Assembly: GCA_002009975.1 (NCBI GenBank)
Contig: MTLP01000007.1
Coordinates: 62,001-126,000 of the forward strand
Length of the DNA: 64,000 nt
Source of the DNA: Thermococcus sp. JdFR-02
Lineage (GTDB): Archaea > Methanobacteriota_B > Thermococci > Thermococcales > Thermococcaceae
Reading direction: 5' to 3'
The position numbers and the translations under genes are program-made. Positions within the stretch are counted from its first letter, which is position 1, and every line of letters begins with the position of its first letter. This document shows positions 35,155-43,749 of this stretch, one piece after another. The notes beneath the pieces were generated by a model. The model had not been told where the DNA came from and did not search any database. It saw only the letters and a program-made list of their open reading frames with translations.

Positions 35155-36846
35155 ATGAAAAAACTATTGGTGTTGTTTTTAATAGGTTTGGTGTTGTTTT
35201 CAGCTGGATGTGCTCAAAAACAAGAAACACAAACTTCAGCTGCTTCATCCCCAACTCCAACTCAAACTCTGACAGAAACCGTAAAACCTACAGAGAGTGA
35301 AACAATTACAGAAACCCAAACAACAATTGCGAAAATAAAGAAGGAGATCAATTTTAAGGAGTATAAGAGAGGAGAAATAATTGCCAACTGGGATAAACTT
35401 TTTGATACTAGTGTTATTTATGTTAGCGAAGGTTATGAGGACCTGGTTAGGTACTATTTCCCAAATGCAAAGATAAAACCTGCCAGTGAGTTCCAAGAGG
35501 GGATAGCTATTCTCTCCCCAAAAGATGCAAGGGAATTGCTAAGAGGAAAACCAATGCTAATAACGATAAATGATTACTTTGGCTACGTAACTTACAAGGT
35601 TGGCTACAAGTTCATTGGCGAGGATATTGGAATGATGATTGCTTACAAAGAAGATGGTAAAGACAGGCTCATTTTCACAGGAAATGGAAAAGCTGGCATA
35701 GGATCTTCCATTAGATATGCAATGGAGCTTAAAGAGGGTAAAAGACAGCCCAACCCAACCTATACCCTAAGAAGGGGAGAATTTGAAGGAGTTGTCGTTA
35801 AGGAAATTGGAGACAATGATTGGGATGGAATAGCGGATGAAGATGAGTACTGGGTTCTAAAGGAGATTTATTTCAAAGAGCCTTTTATTTATAATTGGCG
35901 TATTGTAAAAGGAGAAAATGTGACGGTAAAAGGAGGATTTATACGGCTTGTCAATGGTTCTACCGTCTATATAAGAGCATTAGGGTTCAATATAAGCGTG
36001 GAGATTAAAGGATCTAAAAACGCCGCCATAGCATATGTAATTGAGAACATCAATCCGAAGATCATGGAATTGCCCCAGGGCATTGAAGTTGGGGAGACGT
36101 GGATTAAGTTTACAACAAATAAGGAGGAGTTTAACATCTATGCTAAGGACATTGATGATTACACCTTCATTGCATTTGGTGATAACAGACCCGGAAGTGG
36201 TAAAAAGCAGCCGGAAGTTTTCTTAAAGCTCATGGATATGATGAACAATGAAAACGCATTATTTATTGTGAGCGGTGGAGACTTGGTTTATTCTGGAAGG
36301 GTGGATGAATGGGGCGAGCTAATGAAAGTTTGGAACTTTAACAAGCCAGTTTTCATTGCTCCAGGTAATCACGAATATCAGGGAGAAGGTGTTAATGTTT
36401 ATCATAAACTCTTTGGACCCGGAGATTACTCGTTTATTCTGGGCAATTACTACTTCATCTTTATAAACAACGTTGAAAATGGGTATAAGCTGAGCAAATC
36501 CCAATGGCAATGGTTTGAAGGTGAGCTTGAAAGAGCTAAAGTTCTTAACAAAACACCAGTAATCATTATGCATGCTCCCCCAGTTGATCCAAGACCAGGA
36601 GGAAAGCATTCAATGGACGAAAAAGAGGGTAAAAAAGTTCTAGAGTTGATGAAGCAGTACAATGCCTTTGGAATTTTCAGTCATATTCATATTTACTGGT
36701 ATGGAGAAATTGATGGTGTAAAATTCCTAGTTACTGGAGGTGGAGGAGCTCCACTGTATGCAAAAGAAGAGGAAGGAGGCTTTTACCATTACGTGAAGAT
36801 TAATGTAAACGACAAAATACAGGTGGAACCAGTTAAAGTTAGCTAA
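35155..36846 (+). CDS. Lipoprotein with calcineurin-like phosphoesterase domain
   Basis: A 563-residue exported protein. The lipobox LFSAGC (Cys20) is followed by a 40-residue Ser/Thr/Pro-rich stalk. The middle part (about 60-330) is a mostly beta, unassigned region. The C-terminal metallophosphoesterase domain shows FGDNRPG, GGDLVYSG, GNHEY, MHAPP and FSHIH, the five metal-binding blocks. It acts on the cell surface, perhaps releasing phosphate from organic esters. GGTGGAG lies 4 nt before the ATG. A phosphate permease operon follows nearby, which supports a phosphate-scavenging role (inference). Confidence 0.88.
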   Translation: MKKLLVLFLIGLVLFSAGCAQKQETQTSAASSPTPTQTLTETVKPTESETITETQTTIAKIKKEINFKEYKRGEIIANWDKLFDTSVIYVSEGYEDLVRYYFPNAKIKPASEFQEGIAILSPKDARELLRGKPMLITINDYFGYVTYKVGYKFIGEDIGMMIAYKEDGKDRLIFTGNGKAGIGSSIRYAMELKEGKRQPNPTYTLRRGEFEGVVVKEIGDNDWDGIADEDEYWVLKEIYFKEPFIYNWRIVKGENVTVKGGFIRLVNGSTVYIRALGFNISVEIKGSKNAAIAYVIENINPKIMELPQGIEVGETWIKFTTNKEEFNIYAKDIDDYTFIAFGDNRPGSGKKQPEVFLKLMDMMNNENALFIVSGGDLVYSGRVDEWGELMKVWNFNKPVFIAPGNHEYQGEGVNVYHKLFGPGDYSFILGNYYFIFINNVENGYKLSKSQWQWFEGELERAKVLNKTPVIIMHAPPVDPRPGGKHSMDEKEGKKVLELMKQYNAFGIFSHIHIYWYGEIDGVKFLVTGGGGAPLYAKEEEGGFYHYVKINVNDKIQVEPVKVS

Positions 36847-36943
36847 CCTCTCTTTTATGTTCTTTTTTGTTCTTTAATGCCTCAAGTTGGTTAGAAAGGT
36901 TATTAAACTCTTAATGCATGAAAGAGCAATTGGAGGTGATATT

Positions 36944-37114
36944 ATGCAGCCTCCTAAAAAGAAGAGACCTCTTGAGGAGGAAGAGTTTGAAGAGGAGTTT
37001 TTTGAAGAAGAGGAAGTGGAATTTGAAGAGTGGGATGAGGATTGGGAAGAGGAAGAATTTGAAGAAGATTGGGAGGAAGACTGGGAAGAGGAGTGGGACG
37101 AGGACGAGTGGTAG
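36944..37114 (+). CDS. Small hyperacidic protein
   Basis: A 56-residue protein: a short basic start (MQPPKKKRPL) followed by a tail made almost entirely of Glu, Asp, Trp and Phe, with WEED/WDED repeats. GGAGGTGAT lies 3 nt before the ATG, so translation is likely efficient. Such tails can mimic nucleic acid or bind basic proteins. No family was recognised; the repeats make homology hard to judge. It stands alone between the phosphoesterase and phosphate permease genes. Confidence 0.7.
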   Translation: MQPPKKKRPLEEEEFEEEFFEEEEVEFEEWDEDWEEEEFEEDWEEDWEEEWDEDEW

Positions 37115-37233
37115 TTTCTTTTTGTTAAGGTCTGTTTGACTTTTGATATATATTCTATATAGTAATTTCTGGATGTCTATATTCTATTGCGGAAAACTAT
37201 TTATTTATCCCCTCTTAGCGGTATTTGGTGGTG

Positions 37234-38466
37234 ATGATGATCGATATAGCTCTGTTAACTAATCCCTGGTTTTTAATCACGATAGTTGTTGGTCTTTCTA
37301 TGGCTTGGGCAATAGGAGCTAATGATGCTGCAAATTCAATGAGTACCGCTGTTGGTGCAAGGGCAATAACTCCAAAGCAAGCGGTTTTAATCGCTGCAGT
37401 TTTAGAGTTTACTGGAGCCTATTTCTTTGGAAAAAGCGTTACTGAGACCATAAGGAAAGGTATAATCGATCCATCTATGATAAGCGAACCAAATGTATTA
37501 ATTTATGGTTCAATAGCCGCTCTTTTAGCGGCAACCCTTTGGTTGCTCATAGCAACGAAGTTCGGTTTGCCAGTTTCAACAACTCACTCAATTATAGGTG
37601 GAATAGTTGGTTATGGTATCGTTTATGCTGGATTTGGAATAGTAAATTGGGGCAAAATGACTCAGGTAGTCTTGAGCTGGTTCCTTTCACCGGTTTTTGG
37701 TGCAATAATGGCATATGTTGTATTTAGGACGATTAGAAAAAGTATTCTAATGTCTAAAGATCCAATTAAGAGTGCTAAGCGTTATGCTCCAGTTTGGATT
37801 GGGTTAGCCTTTGTTGTTATTGGAACTATGTTTTACATTAAAACCCTGCATGGAAAGGATATAATAACAGCTTTAAAGTATGGAGTTTTAGCTGGATTCT
37901 CAGCTTTCTTGATAAGCTTCTTCTTATTGAGGAATCATGTTCTAACAAAAGATCCCTATTTAGCAGTTGAGGGAATATTTAAGAAGGTTCAAGTCTTAAC
38001 TTCTTGTTATGTGGCTTTATCACATGGGGCAAATGATGTTGCAAATGCCATAGGTCCAGTTGCGGCAGTTTATGCGGTTGCCACAATGGGTTTAGCTGGA
38101 ATGAAAGTTCCCGTTCCAAAGTGGATTTTGGCAATGGGTGGATTAGGAATTGCAGTGGGTGTTGCAACATGGGGTTACAAGGTTATGGAGACCGTTGGAA
38201 AGAGGATCACAGAGCTTACAAATACGAGAGGATTTAGCATAGACTTTGCCGCTGCAACGACTGTATTAATTGCTTCACGCCTGGGTATGCCAATTTCAAC
38301 AACACATACTGTAGTAGGTGCTGTTATTGGTGTTGGATTAGCCAGAGGAGTAAAAGCAATAAACAAGAACGTCGTTAGGGATATTATAATCTCATGGTTC
38401 ATTACAGTTCCTATAGCGGCAATAATTTCGGCGATTATATTCAAGATTTTAATGTTTATGGGGTGA
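37234..38466 (+). CDS. Inorganic phosphate transporter (PiT family)
   Basis: A transporter of about 410 residues with ten helices in two homologous halves. The signature repeats are GANDAANSMSTAVGARAIT near the start and HGANDVANAIGPVAAV near 265, with STTHSIIGGIVGYG and STTHTVVGAVIGVG after them. It cotransports phosphate with Na+ or H+. The start is ATG 37234 or 37237; GTG and TTG codons just upstream belong to the GGTGGTGAT ribosome-binding site. It is followed after 4 nt by a DUF47 regulator gene. Confidence 0.93.
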   Translation: MMIDIALLTNPWFLITIVVGLSMAWAIGANDAANSMSTAVGARAITPKQAVLIAAVLEFTGAYFFGKSVTETIRKGIIDPSMISEPNVLIYGSIAALLAATLWLLIATKFGLPVSTTHSIIGGIVGYGIVYAGFGIVNWGKMTQVVLSWFLSPVFGAIMAYVVFRTIRKSILMSKDPIKSAKRYAPVWIGLAFVVIGTMFYIKTLHGKDIITALKYGVLAGFSAFLISFFLLRNHVLTKDPYLAVEGIFKKVQVLTSCYVALSHGANDVANAIGPVAAVYAVATMGLAGMKVPVPKWILAMGGLGIAVGVATWGYKVMETVGKRITELTNTRGFSIDFAAATTVLIASRLGMPISTTHTVVGAVIGVGLARGVKAINKNVVRDIIISWFITVPIAAIISAIIFKILMFMG

Positions 38467-38470
38467 GAAA

Positions 38471-39145
38471 ATGCAGGTTTGGAAAAAACTCTTTGCGAAA
38501 AGTCCTTTTAAACCTATGATAAAGCATGCAGAGGTTGTTTTAGAAACGGTTGAAACCTTAGAGAAGGCTTTGGAGTTGTGGGATCAAGGTAATTATGATG
38601 AAATGGAAAAAGTAGCGGTTGAGGTTGATCACTTAGAGGATATTGCGGATAGAATAAAAGAGGAGATTAGGGATAGCTTAAGCTCAAAACTTTTCATGCC
38701 GGTCAACAGGGGAGACATTTTGAGATATCTTCACATGCAAGATAAAATTGCTGATGCTGCAGAAGATGTTGCAAAATGGCTCTTAGTGAAAAGACCCGAT
38801 GGAGTTCCAGAGGAAATTAAGGGAATTCTAATAAAGATGGGAAAGGAGAGTATAACTGCTGCAAAGCTCGTTTATAATGCCATAGTTCAGTTAGATACAG
38901 TATTGGAGAGTGGGTTCAATGAAAGAGAAATAGCTAAGGAGTACGAGCTTATAAAACAAATTGAAAGTGTCGAAAACAAAATCGATGGATTGGACACAAA
39001 GCTTATGCAACTTGTCTTTGAAAGAGCCAATGAGCTTAGCTGGGGAGAAGGGATTTACATTTTAAACATCGCAAGATGTTTGAGCAGTATCTCTGATAAA
39101 GCAAAGGATTCCGCAGAAAGAATAAGGTTGATGATGTCAAAATGA
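38471..39145 (+). CDS. PhoU-like DUF47 phosphate transport regulator
   Basis: A 224-residue, mostly alpha-helical protein of the DUF47/TIGR00153 family, distantly related to PhoU. Repeated acidic helices (VEVDHLEDIADRIKEEIRDSL, KYAD-like DKIADAAEDVAKWL) bind metal clusters in PhoU homologues. It is routinely encoded beside Pit transporters and is thought to modulate them. GGGGTGAG precedes the ATG 4 nt after the pit stop, so the two are cotranscribed. Confidence 0.92.
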   Translation: MQVWKKLFAKSPFKPMIKHAEVVLETVETLEKALELWDQGNYDEMEKVAVEVDHLEDIADRIKEEIRDSLSSKLFMPVNRGDILRYLHMQDKIADAAEDVAKWLLVKRPDGVPEEIKGILIKMGKESITAAKLVYNAIVQLDTVLESGFNEREIAKEYELIKQIESVENKIDGLDTKLMQLVFERANELSWGEGIYILNIARCLSSISDKAKDSAERIRLMMSK

Positions 39146-39985
39146 CTACATAACACAGCACTGCTCTATTATCTCCACTTCTCTAATTTTCATCGCCCAT
39201 TCTATAATTTTTCTTGGAGGATTTGTTATTCTATCAACGCCTATCAAAATTGCCCCTTTATCGAATTCTAAACGCCATTTGCCAAGGGGTCTCATGCATC
39301 CTATACTTAGCTCACCATTAAACTTTTCTCTTGCATATTTGACAACTTCCAAGCTTTCTTTCACGCTTGGTTTTTCTGCATTTTCCATCTCGGTACCTTT
39401 AGTTGGGATTAAAACATCTAAAACAAGGACATCAATTGGATATTTCAAGAGCATGTCTATAGCTTCGTATTCCCACCAAATTTTTCCAAAATCTAAGCCT
39501 ATCGTTATGTGAGGAGCAACTTTAACTCCATTAGAGGTTAGGATATCTAAAATCTTAATGTAGTCCTTAACTGTTTTGTTGATCTTATAAACCCGCTTTA
39601 TAACATCGTTATTTCCAACAAAGTCTAAAGAAACAGCGTCTACATATTTAACCCATTCTAAATCATTTTCGTCAATAAAGCCAACGTGAGCATTTAACTT
39701 TAAACTCGTCTCTTTTTTTATAAGCTTTATTTCATCGGCAAACTTGTCTAAGGGAACTTTTAAGCGTTCATCAAGTCCTCCACTCAAGAGACAGCCAACA
39801 TAACCTTCGCGTTCTAAGTGTTTACAATATTCTACCAGATTAAAACGCGTAACTTTCCTCATACCCTCTAAATAGTGCCTATTGCAGTGAGCACAGTTTA
39901 AAGAGCAATAAGCACCTGTTAAAGAAATAGAAGGAAACTTAGAGCCAGGAATGTAAATTTTGAGCTTTTTTCGTAAAGAGTTCAT
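39146..39985 (-). CDS. Radical SAM protein, LipS-like (lipoyl synthase candidate)
   Basis: A 279-residue radical SAM enzyme with C27-x3-C31-x2-C34 (YCSLNCAHC), GLDFGK and LIPTKGTEM segments resembling the biotin-synthase-like group. A CysCys pair lies near the C-terminus (EQCCVM). It follows a lipoate-protein ligase gene with 11 nt spacing. In Thermococcus, lipoate is made by two radical SAM proteins, LipS1 and LipS2, and this gene is a good candidate for one of them; which one is not decidable here. GGGTGA precedes the ATG at 39985. Confidence 0.75.
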   Translation of the reverse strand: MNSLRKKLKIYIPGSKFPSISLTGAYCSLNCAHCNRHYLEGMRKVTRFNLVEYCKHLEREGYVGCLLSGGLDERLKVPLDKFADEIKLIKKETSLKLNAHVGFIDENDLEWVKYVDAVSLDFVGNNDVIKRVYKINKTVKDYIKILDILTSNGVKVAPHITIGLDFGKIWWEYEAIDMLLKYPIDVLVLDVLIPTKGTEMENAEKPSVKESLEVVKYAREKFNGELSIGCMRPLGKWRLEFDKGAILIGVDRITNPPRKIIEWAMKIREVEIIEQCCVM

Positions 39986-39996
39986 TTTTTCACCCG

Positions 39997-40746
39997 TCAC
40001 TTCATAAAATTCCACTTTTCGTTTCCATAGCGCTCCTCTATGAGTTTTTCTGCTAATTCAAGTTCATAATCGGTCAATTTGCCTTCTTCAAGAGGGAACT
40101 CTTCAAAGAACTTGCTTTTCAAGAGCTCATAAACTTCTCTGCTACTCATTTTAATGCCCTCTTTTTCTAAGGTGGTCACCCTCTGCCAGATGCTTTTTAT
40201 TCCCTTGTCTTGGAGCTTCTTCTGTGAAACCTTAAGAACCGATACCAACGTTTCCAAACGTGTTGCATACATAAAAGTCCCATGCTGTAGAATGACTCCT
40301 TTCCTTCTCGTTTGTGCTGAACCACTTATCTTTTTGCCATTAGCTATTATATCATTTAGTCCGGAGAACTGTGCATTAATACCGAGTGCTTTTAGTGCTT
40401 CAACCAAAGGAGAAGCTAAAATGCGGTAACTCTTTTCTATGTTTTTCAAGTCTGGGTGAGAGTCTTCTTTAATAATCACGCTGTACGTTATTTCTCCATA
40501 TTCATCGTGGAAAACGCTTCCGCCACCTGTAATCCTCCTAACAACTGGAATATTGAGCTCTTTGCATTTTTCTAAGTTAACATCGTGCTCGATACTTTGA
40601 AATCTCCCCATAGTTATCGATGAAGGCTTGAAGATGTACAATCTAACTGTGTCCTCAACTTTTCCTTCGCTTCTAGCAATTAGTATTGCCTCATCAATAG
40701 CCATCTGAACCTCTGGGCGAGCGATTATCAATGGAACAAAACGCAT
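39997..40746 (-). CDS. lplA: Lipoate-protein ligase family protein
   Basis: A 249-residue ligase/transferase. The lipoate-binding motif RRITGGGSVFHD and the catalytic Lys motif DIIANGKKISGSAQ are present, followed by GTFMYA. It attaches lipoate or octanoate to E2 or glycine-cleavage H proteins. AGGTGA lies 5 nt before the ATG at 40746. It is cotranscribed with the LipS-like gene downstream and an acidic-tailed protein gene upstream, suggesting a small lipoate operon. It may be the main LplA subunit or an octanoyltransferase. Confidence 0.85.
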   Translation of the reverse strand: MRFVPLIIARPEVQMAIDEAILIARSEGKVEDTVRLYIFKPSSITMGRFQSIEHDVNLEKCKELNIPVVRRITGGGSVFHDEYGEITYSVIIKEDSHPDLKNIEKSYRILASPLVEALKALGINAQFSGLNDIIANGKKISGSAQTRRKGVILQHGTFMYATRLETLVSVLKVSQKKLQDKGIKSIWQRVTTLEKEGIKMSSREVYELLKSKFFEEFPLEEGKLTDYELELAEKLIEERYGNEKWNFMK

Positions 40747-40755
40747 GACTTTCAC

Positions 40756-41106
40756 CTATTCAATATTTGGTTTTATCTCCTCAACCTCTTCTAAAATTTC
40801 CTCCTCTTCCTCTTCAAGTAAAAATTGTTCTTCTAATCTTTCCTCAATAGCAACCTTCTTTCTCTCCTTCATTGTTAGCTTTTCAGCTTCAGCAACCATG
40901 TTCAATAAGACAGCAGCAACTCTTGCAGCAGTTTCAGTTCTTAAGGAAGCCTTGGATTCAATTCCTTCGTTGTGGATTATCATGCTTACGTTTGCAGGTC
41001 TAAAATTACCGTTGGAGTCAATATGAGGCTCCCACAAACTTAAAGCTATGTACTTATCCTTTGCTCCCATGTAAATCCTAATAGTATATCTCGGTTTGTT
41101 AACCAT
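40756..41106 (-). CDS. Acidic-tailed Thermococcales protein of unknown function
   Basis: A 116-residue protein. The first 75 residues look like a small folded domain with a basic, strand-forming start (RYTIRIYMGAKDKYIALSLWEP). The C-terminus is a run of Glu-rich sequence (EEEEEEILEEVEEI). It heads the operon with lplA and the LipS-like gene, and its stop codon overlaps the lplA ribosome-binding site. No family was recognised. A chaperone-like or regulatory role toward the lipoate enzymes is only a positional guess. Confidence 0.7.
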   Translation of the reverse strand: MVNKPRYTIRIYMGAKDKYIALSLWEPHIDSNGNFRPANVSMIIHNEGIESKASLRTETAARVAAVLLNMVAEAEKLTMKERKKVAIEERLEEQFLLEEEEEEILEEVEEIKPNIE

Positions 41107-41221
41107 AATATCACCGCTTTTTAATTATTCATTATCAATTAAAAATCCTTTCTTGGGCATGTCAAGTTACTATGGAAAGACATAAATAGTTTTCAGAATA
41201 ATATTGATTAAGGTGTTTGAA

Positions 41222-42511
41222 ATGAATTTAGCTTTTGTAAGATATGAAGAGCTTATGAATATTGAAAAGACTGGTCGTTTGATTGTTATGGAGTATGATC
41301 CGCTATGGAATTTGGAAAAGCAGTTTTTTAAGGTTGTAGAATTCATGGTAAATTCTGGATATGAGATTGTTGTAACTGACATCTTGGACGAACTAGCCAT
41401 TTATTCGTACCAAGCTGATGTAAAAGGGCTTGATTATTCGATCATCAAAAAGATTCCCGTTGTTAAGGTGGGTGGTCATAAAGATATTGGAAAGGTGATT
41501 GGGAAAGTACCTTTAGAAAGCTATTCAATGATAAAAAAGAAGTTGGCTGAGTCATTTTCTTCATATTTTAAAAATGAAGGAGTGGTAGTTAACATACTTC
41601 TTGGAATTGAGAAATATCTCTTGCTTTTAGAGACACATGAAGCGGTTTCTATGATACATGACATGGTTCTTACATCTGCATTAAACAAAAACTTCGTGAA
41701 TTTGCTACTCATAAACAAGGATGTGCTTGCTGGTATAAATGAGGGAGTAAGAGCTATGCTTGAAGAAGCCGCCTCTATGTTGCTCATTCCAAGAAAAAAT
41801 AGGCTTAAGATAATTAAGTCTCCTGATCCAGCATTAGTTGGAAAACATCTTTTGCTAAAGGAAGAGAGAATGGCTGAGATAGCCCTTGAGCAATTTTTGA
41901 ATTATTTACTGCCAAAAGAAACTGTTATTATTAACTTCAGATCAGTCGATACTCCCTATGAACTTGTGAGAGGAATACTGGAATGGGCTAAGGGCTATGA
42001 CGTAATAATAACAGACACCTTGGATAATCTTGAGATTTACAAACATTTCTTGGATGCTAAAGGGTATGGAGATTTGTTAAAGCGTGTAAATATAATAAAA
42101 ATTGGTGGAGTTTCAGAGAAAGGCAATATCATAAAAAGAGTTAACCTAAGCATAAGTCTCTCGGGAAGAGATGAGTATATGAAAGCCATTAGTAGTGTGA
42201 CTCACAAAAACAAGAAGGCTCTTAATTTAGTTATAGGTTTAGAAAAAGCTGCCCTGCTTTTTGATAGAAGAGGTGTGCTCAATTTACTAGACCATTTAGA
42301 ATATGTGCTCTTGGAAAAGCCTAGGAGTGTCTTTGATATTGCACTTGTGAACTTGGATATAATAGAAAAAGCTAGGATTGAAGTAAAAGGAATGGCAAAT
42401 GCTCTAGCAACAACCATATGTGTTGTGGAAAGGGAGAATGGGAATCTATACCTAAAAGTCTTAAAATGTCCAAAGGAAGAGTTAATAGGAGTAAGGGTAA
42501 TAACATCTTGA
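41222..42511 (+). CDS. Tandem DUF257 protein
   Basis: A protein of about 429 residues made of two similar halves (about 1-215 and 225-429). Each starts with a hydrophobic strand (RLIVMEYD, TVIINFRS) and then a GYEIVVTDILD/GYDVIITDTLD motif, an IPVVKVGG/VNIIKIGG segment, and a VVVNILLGIEK/ALNLVIGLEKA strand. This matches the Pyrococcus/Thermococcus DUF257 family, normally single-domain, with a RecA/KaiC-like pattern but no P-loop. ATG 41222 follows GGTGTTTG; a TTG at 41204 is less likely. The stop codon abuts a C/D box sRNA. Confidence 0.7.
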   Translation: MNLAFVRYEELMNIEKTGRLIVMEYDPLWNLEKQFFKVVEFMVNSGYEIVVTDILDELAIYSYQADVKGLDYSIIKKIPVVKVGGHKDIGKVIGKVPLESYSMIKKKLAESFSSYFKNEGVVVNILLGIEKYLLLLETHEAVSMIHDMVLTSALNKNFVNLLLINKDVLAGINEGVRAMLEEAASMLLIPRKNRLKIIKSPDPALVGKHLLLKEERMAEIALEQFLNYLLPKETVIINFRSVDTPYELVRGILEWAKGYDVIITDTLDNLEIYKHFLDAKGYGDLLKRVNIIKIGGVSEKGNIIKRVNLSISLSGRDEYMKAISSVTHKNKKALNLVIGLEKAALLFDRRGVLNLLDHLEYVLLEKPRSVFDIALVNLDIIEKARIEVKGMANALATTICVVERENGNLYLKVLKCPKEELIGVRVITS

Positions 42512-42565
42512 GCGATGATGAGATGTCACCGGGCGGAGAAATGAAGAAAGTAGCCACCACTGAGC
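42512..42565 (+). ncRNA. C/D box sRNA, plus strand
   Basis: Box C ATGATGA (42515-42521) is followed by guide GATGTCACCGGG (12 nt) and D'-like CGGA (42534-42537). After the 3-nt spacer GAA come C'-like ATGAAGA (42541-42547), guide AAGTAGCCACCA (12 nt) and box D CTGA (42560-42563), with flanking GC at both ends. The two 12-nt guides are perfectly symmetric. The RNA begins immediately after the TGA of the DUF257 gene, a common position for Thermococcales sRNAs. Both predicted target bases are G. Confidence 0.85.
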
Positions 42566-42619
42566 GGTCAGACGCCGATTAGTTCATCACCTTTCAGCAA
42601 CCTACCCTTAACATCATCC
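42566..42619 (-). ncRNA. C/D box sRNA, minus strand, convergent with the previous one
   Basis: Read on the minus strand: box C ATGATGT (42617-42611), guide TAAGGGTAGGTTG (13 nt), D' CTGA (42597-42594), spacer AAG, C' GTGATGA (42590-42584), guide ACTAATCGGCGT (12 nt), box D CTGA (42571-42568). D', C' and D are perfect consensus; box C differs at the last base. It begins directly after the stop of the signal peptidase gene. Its 3' end meets the 3' end of the plus-strand sRNA, the D boxes being only 4 nt apart. Confidence 0.88.
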
Positions 42620-43084
42620 CTACGCTAACCCAAGCTTTTCTTTTATAATCATTGGAATGTAGCCTATTTTGGGGAACACAACTAGAGCTTTAGCTTTTAT
42701 AGCATCTTGAGGAATGCAATCTATCATGCCATTTTTAGTTGGATAGAAATCTGGGAAAGGGTTATTATCTCCCCAAGTGACAAAGCAAAGCTTTCCATTA
42801 TACTCTTTTATCTTCCTAACCCTATGAATTATTGGGTATTTTGTATAAGGTCTCTCATACACAACTACATCTCCGATTTTTATTTCTTCTGGATTTACTC
42901 CCTTTAAAAGAACCACATCCCCTCTATAAAAAACAGGTTCCATTGAACCGCTAACTACAATAACTAGAGGCGCATCGGTATGAAGAGCTATTTTGAGTCC
43001 ACTGTGAAGTGCAAAAACGAGTATTATTGAAATAACAAAAAATACAGCGGTTTCTTTTATCTCCTTGACAGTTCTTTCTTCCAT
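42620..43084 (-). CDS. Signal peptidase I (archaeal/ER type)
   Basis: A 154-residue membrane protease that removes signal peptides from exported proteins. One N-terminal helix is followed by box B VSGSMEPVFYRGD with the nucleophile Ser, box D IIHRV with His in place of the bacterial Lys, and box E WGDNN with the catalytic Asp. This Ser-His-Asp arrangement is the archaeal/eukaryotic type. GGAGG lies 7 nt before the ATG, inside the end of the DUF531 gene, which it overlaps by 28 nt. Confidence 0.92.
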   Translation of the reverse strand: MEERTVKEIKETAVFFVISIILVFALHSGLKIALHTDAPLVIVVSGSMEPVFYRGDVVLLKGVNPEEIKIGDVVVYERPYTKYPIIHRVRKIKEYNGKLCFVTWGDNNPFPDFYPTKNGMIDCIPQDAIKAKALVVFPKIGYIPMIIKEKLGLA

Positions 43085-43614
43085 TTTATGGCCTCCATTA
43101 AAGTCTTAATCTTCGTGGGAATTGAACCAATTGCAGTACAGGTTTCCAAACTTACTCTCTTACCATCTGTTATATCGAGATGATACTCAGCTAAGCTAAA
43201 TATCTCTTTTGGTAATCCATGTCTCCCGAGTCCCACTATTAAGAGAAAGCTCTCTCCTTTTAAAGCTCTTTCTGCAACTTCCACTGCTCTTATCTCCTTT
43301 TCACTTTTTGGTTTTCTCGTTGTAGCAACTGTTTTTCCAAACTGTGGTGGAAAACCTCTTTTTGGAAATTCTAAAAGATGAAATTTGTTTCTTTTTGCCA
43401 ATTCTAGAAGATAGCTACCGCTTTCACCTATTGTTGTATGCTCACTAATCTTTTCAGCTAAATCGAGCGCTTTTTTCTCTTTAAATGGAAAGCCAATTAA
43501 AGCTAGGTGAAAGTCAAAAGCATAACAAATCGGTGCTGCTCTTGCTATAGCCCTTAGATGAGCCTCATGTATTCTGTTAGGATCATAGGAGTTATATAGT
43601 GCTAAGGTTAGCAT
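43057..43614 (-). CDS. DUF531 protein (putative SPOUT-like)
   Basis: A 185-residue archaeal protein. The start LTLALYNSYDPNRIHEAHLRAIARAAPICY is the DUF531 signature, and the C-terminal LIVGLGRHGLPKEIFS...SLETCTAIGSIPTKI resembles the SAM-binding knot of SPOUT methyltransferases (inference). The ATG at 43614 follows GGTGGTAG. It overlaps the signal peptidase gene by 28 nt. The substrate is unknown; RNA modification is plausible. Confidence 0.78.
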   Translation of the reverse strand: MLTLALYNSYDPNRIHEAHLRAIARAAPICYAFDFHLALIGFPFKEKKALDLAEKISEHTTIGESGSYLLELAKRNKFHLLEFPKRGFPPQFGKTVATTRKPKSEKEIRAVEVAERALKGESFLLIVGLGRHGLPKEIFSLAEYHLDITDGKRVSLETCTAIGSIPTKIKTLMEAIKWKKELSRR

Positions 43615-43749
43615 AACTACCACCGTTTATCAAATTTTGACCAATTTAAAGTTTCAATGGAGTGTTTATAAGTGTTTAGCTGCTTTGTTATGATAGTTAC
43701 GGAAACGGTTAAATATTTATTTAACAATCCTTTTTTGGTGGTTCTTGTG

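Noticed and set aside
43672-43749. N-terminal hydrophobic extension of the M19 dipeptidase
   Set aside because: It covers a TATA-like element, lacks a ribosome-binding site, and the family starts at the H-x-D strand.
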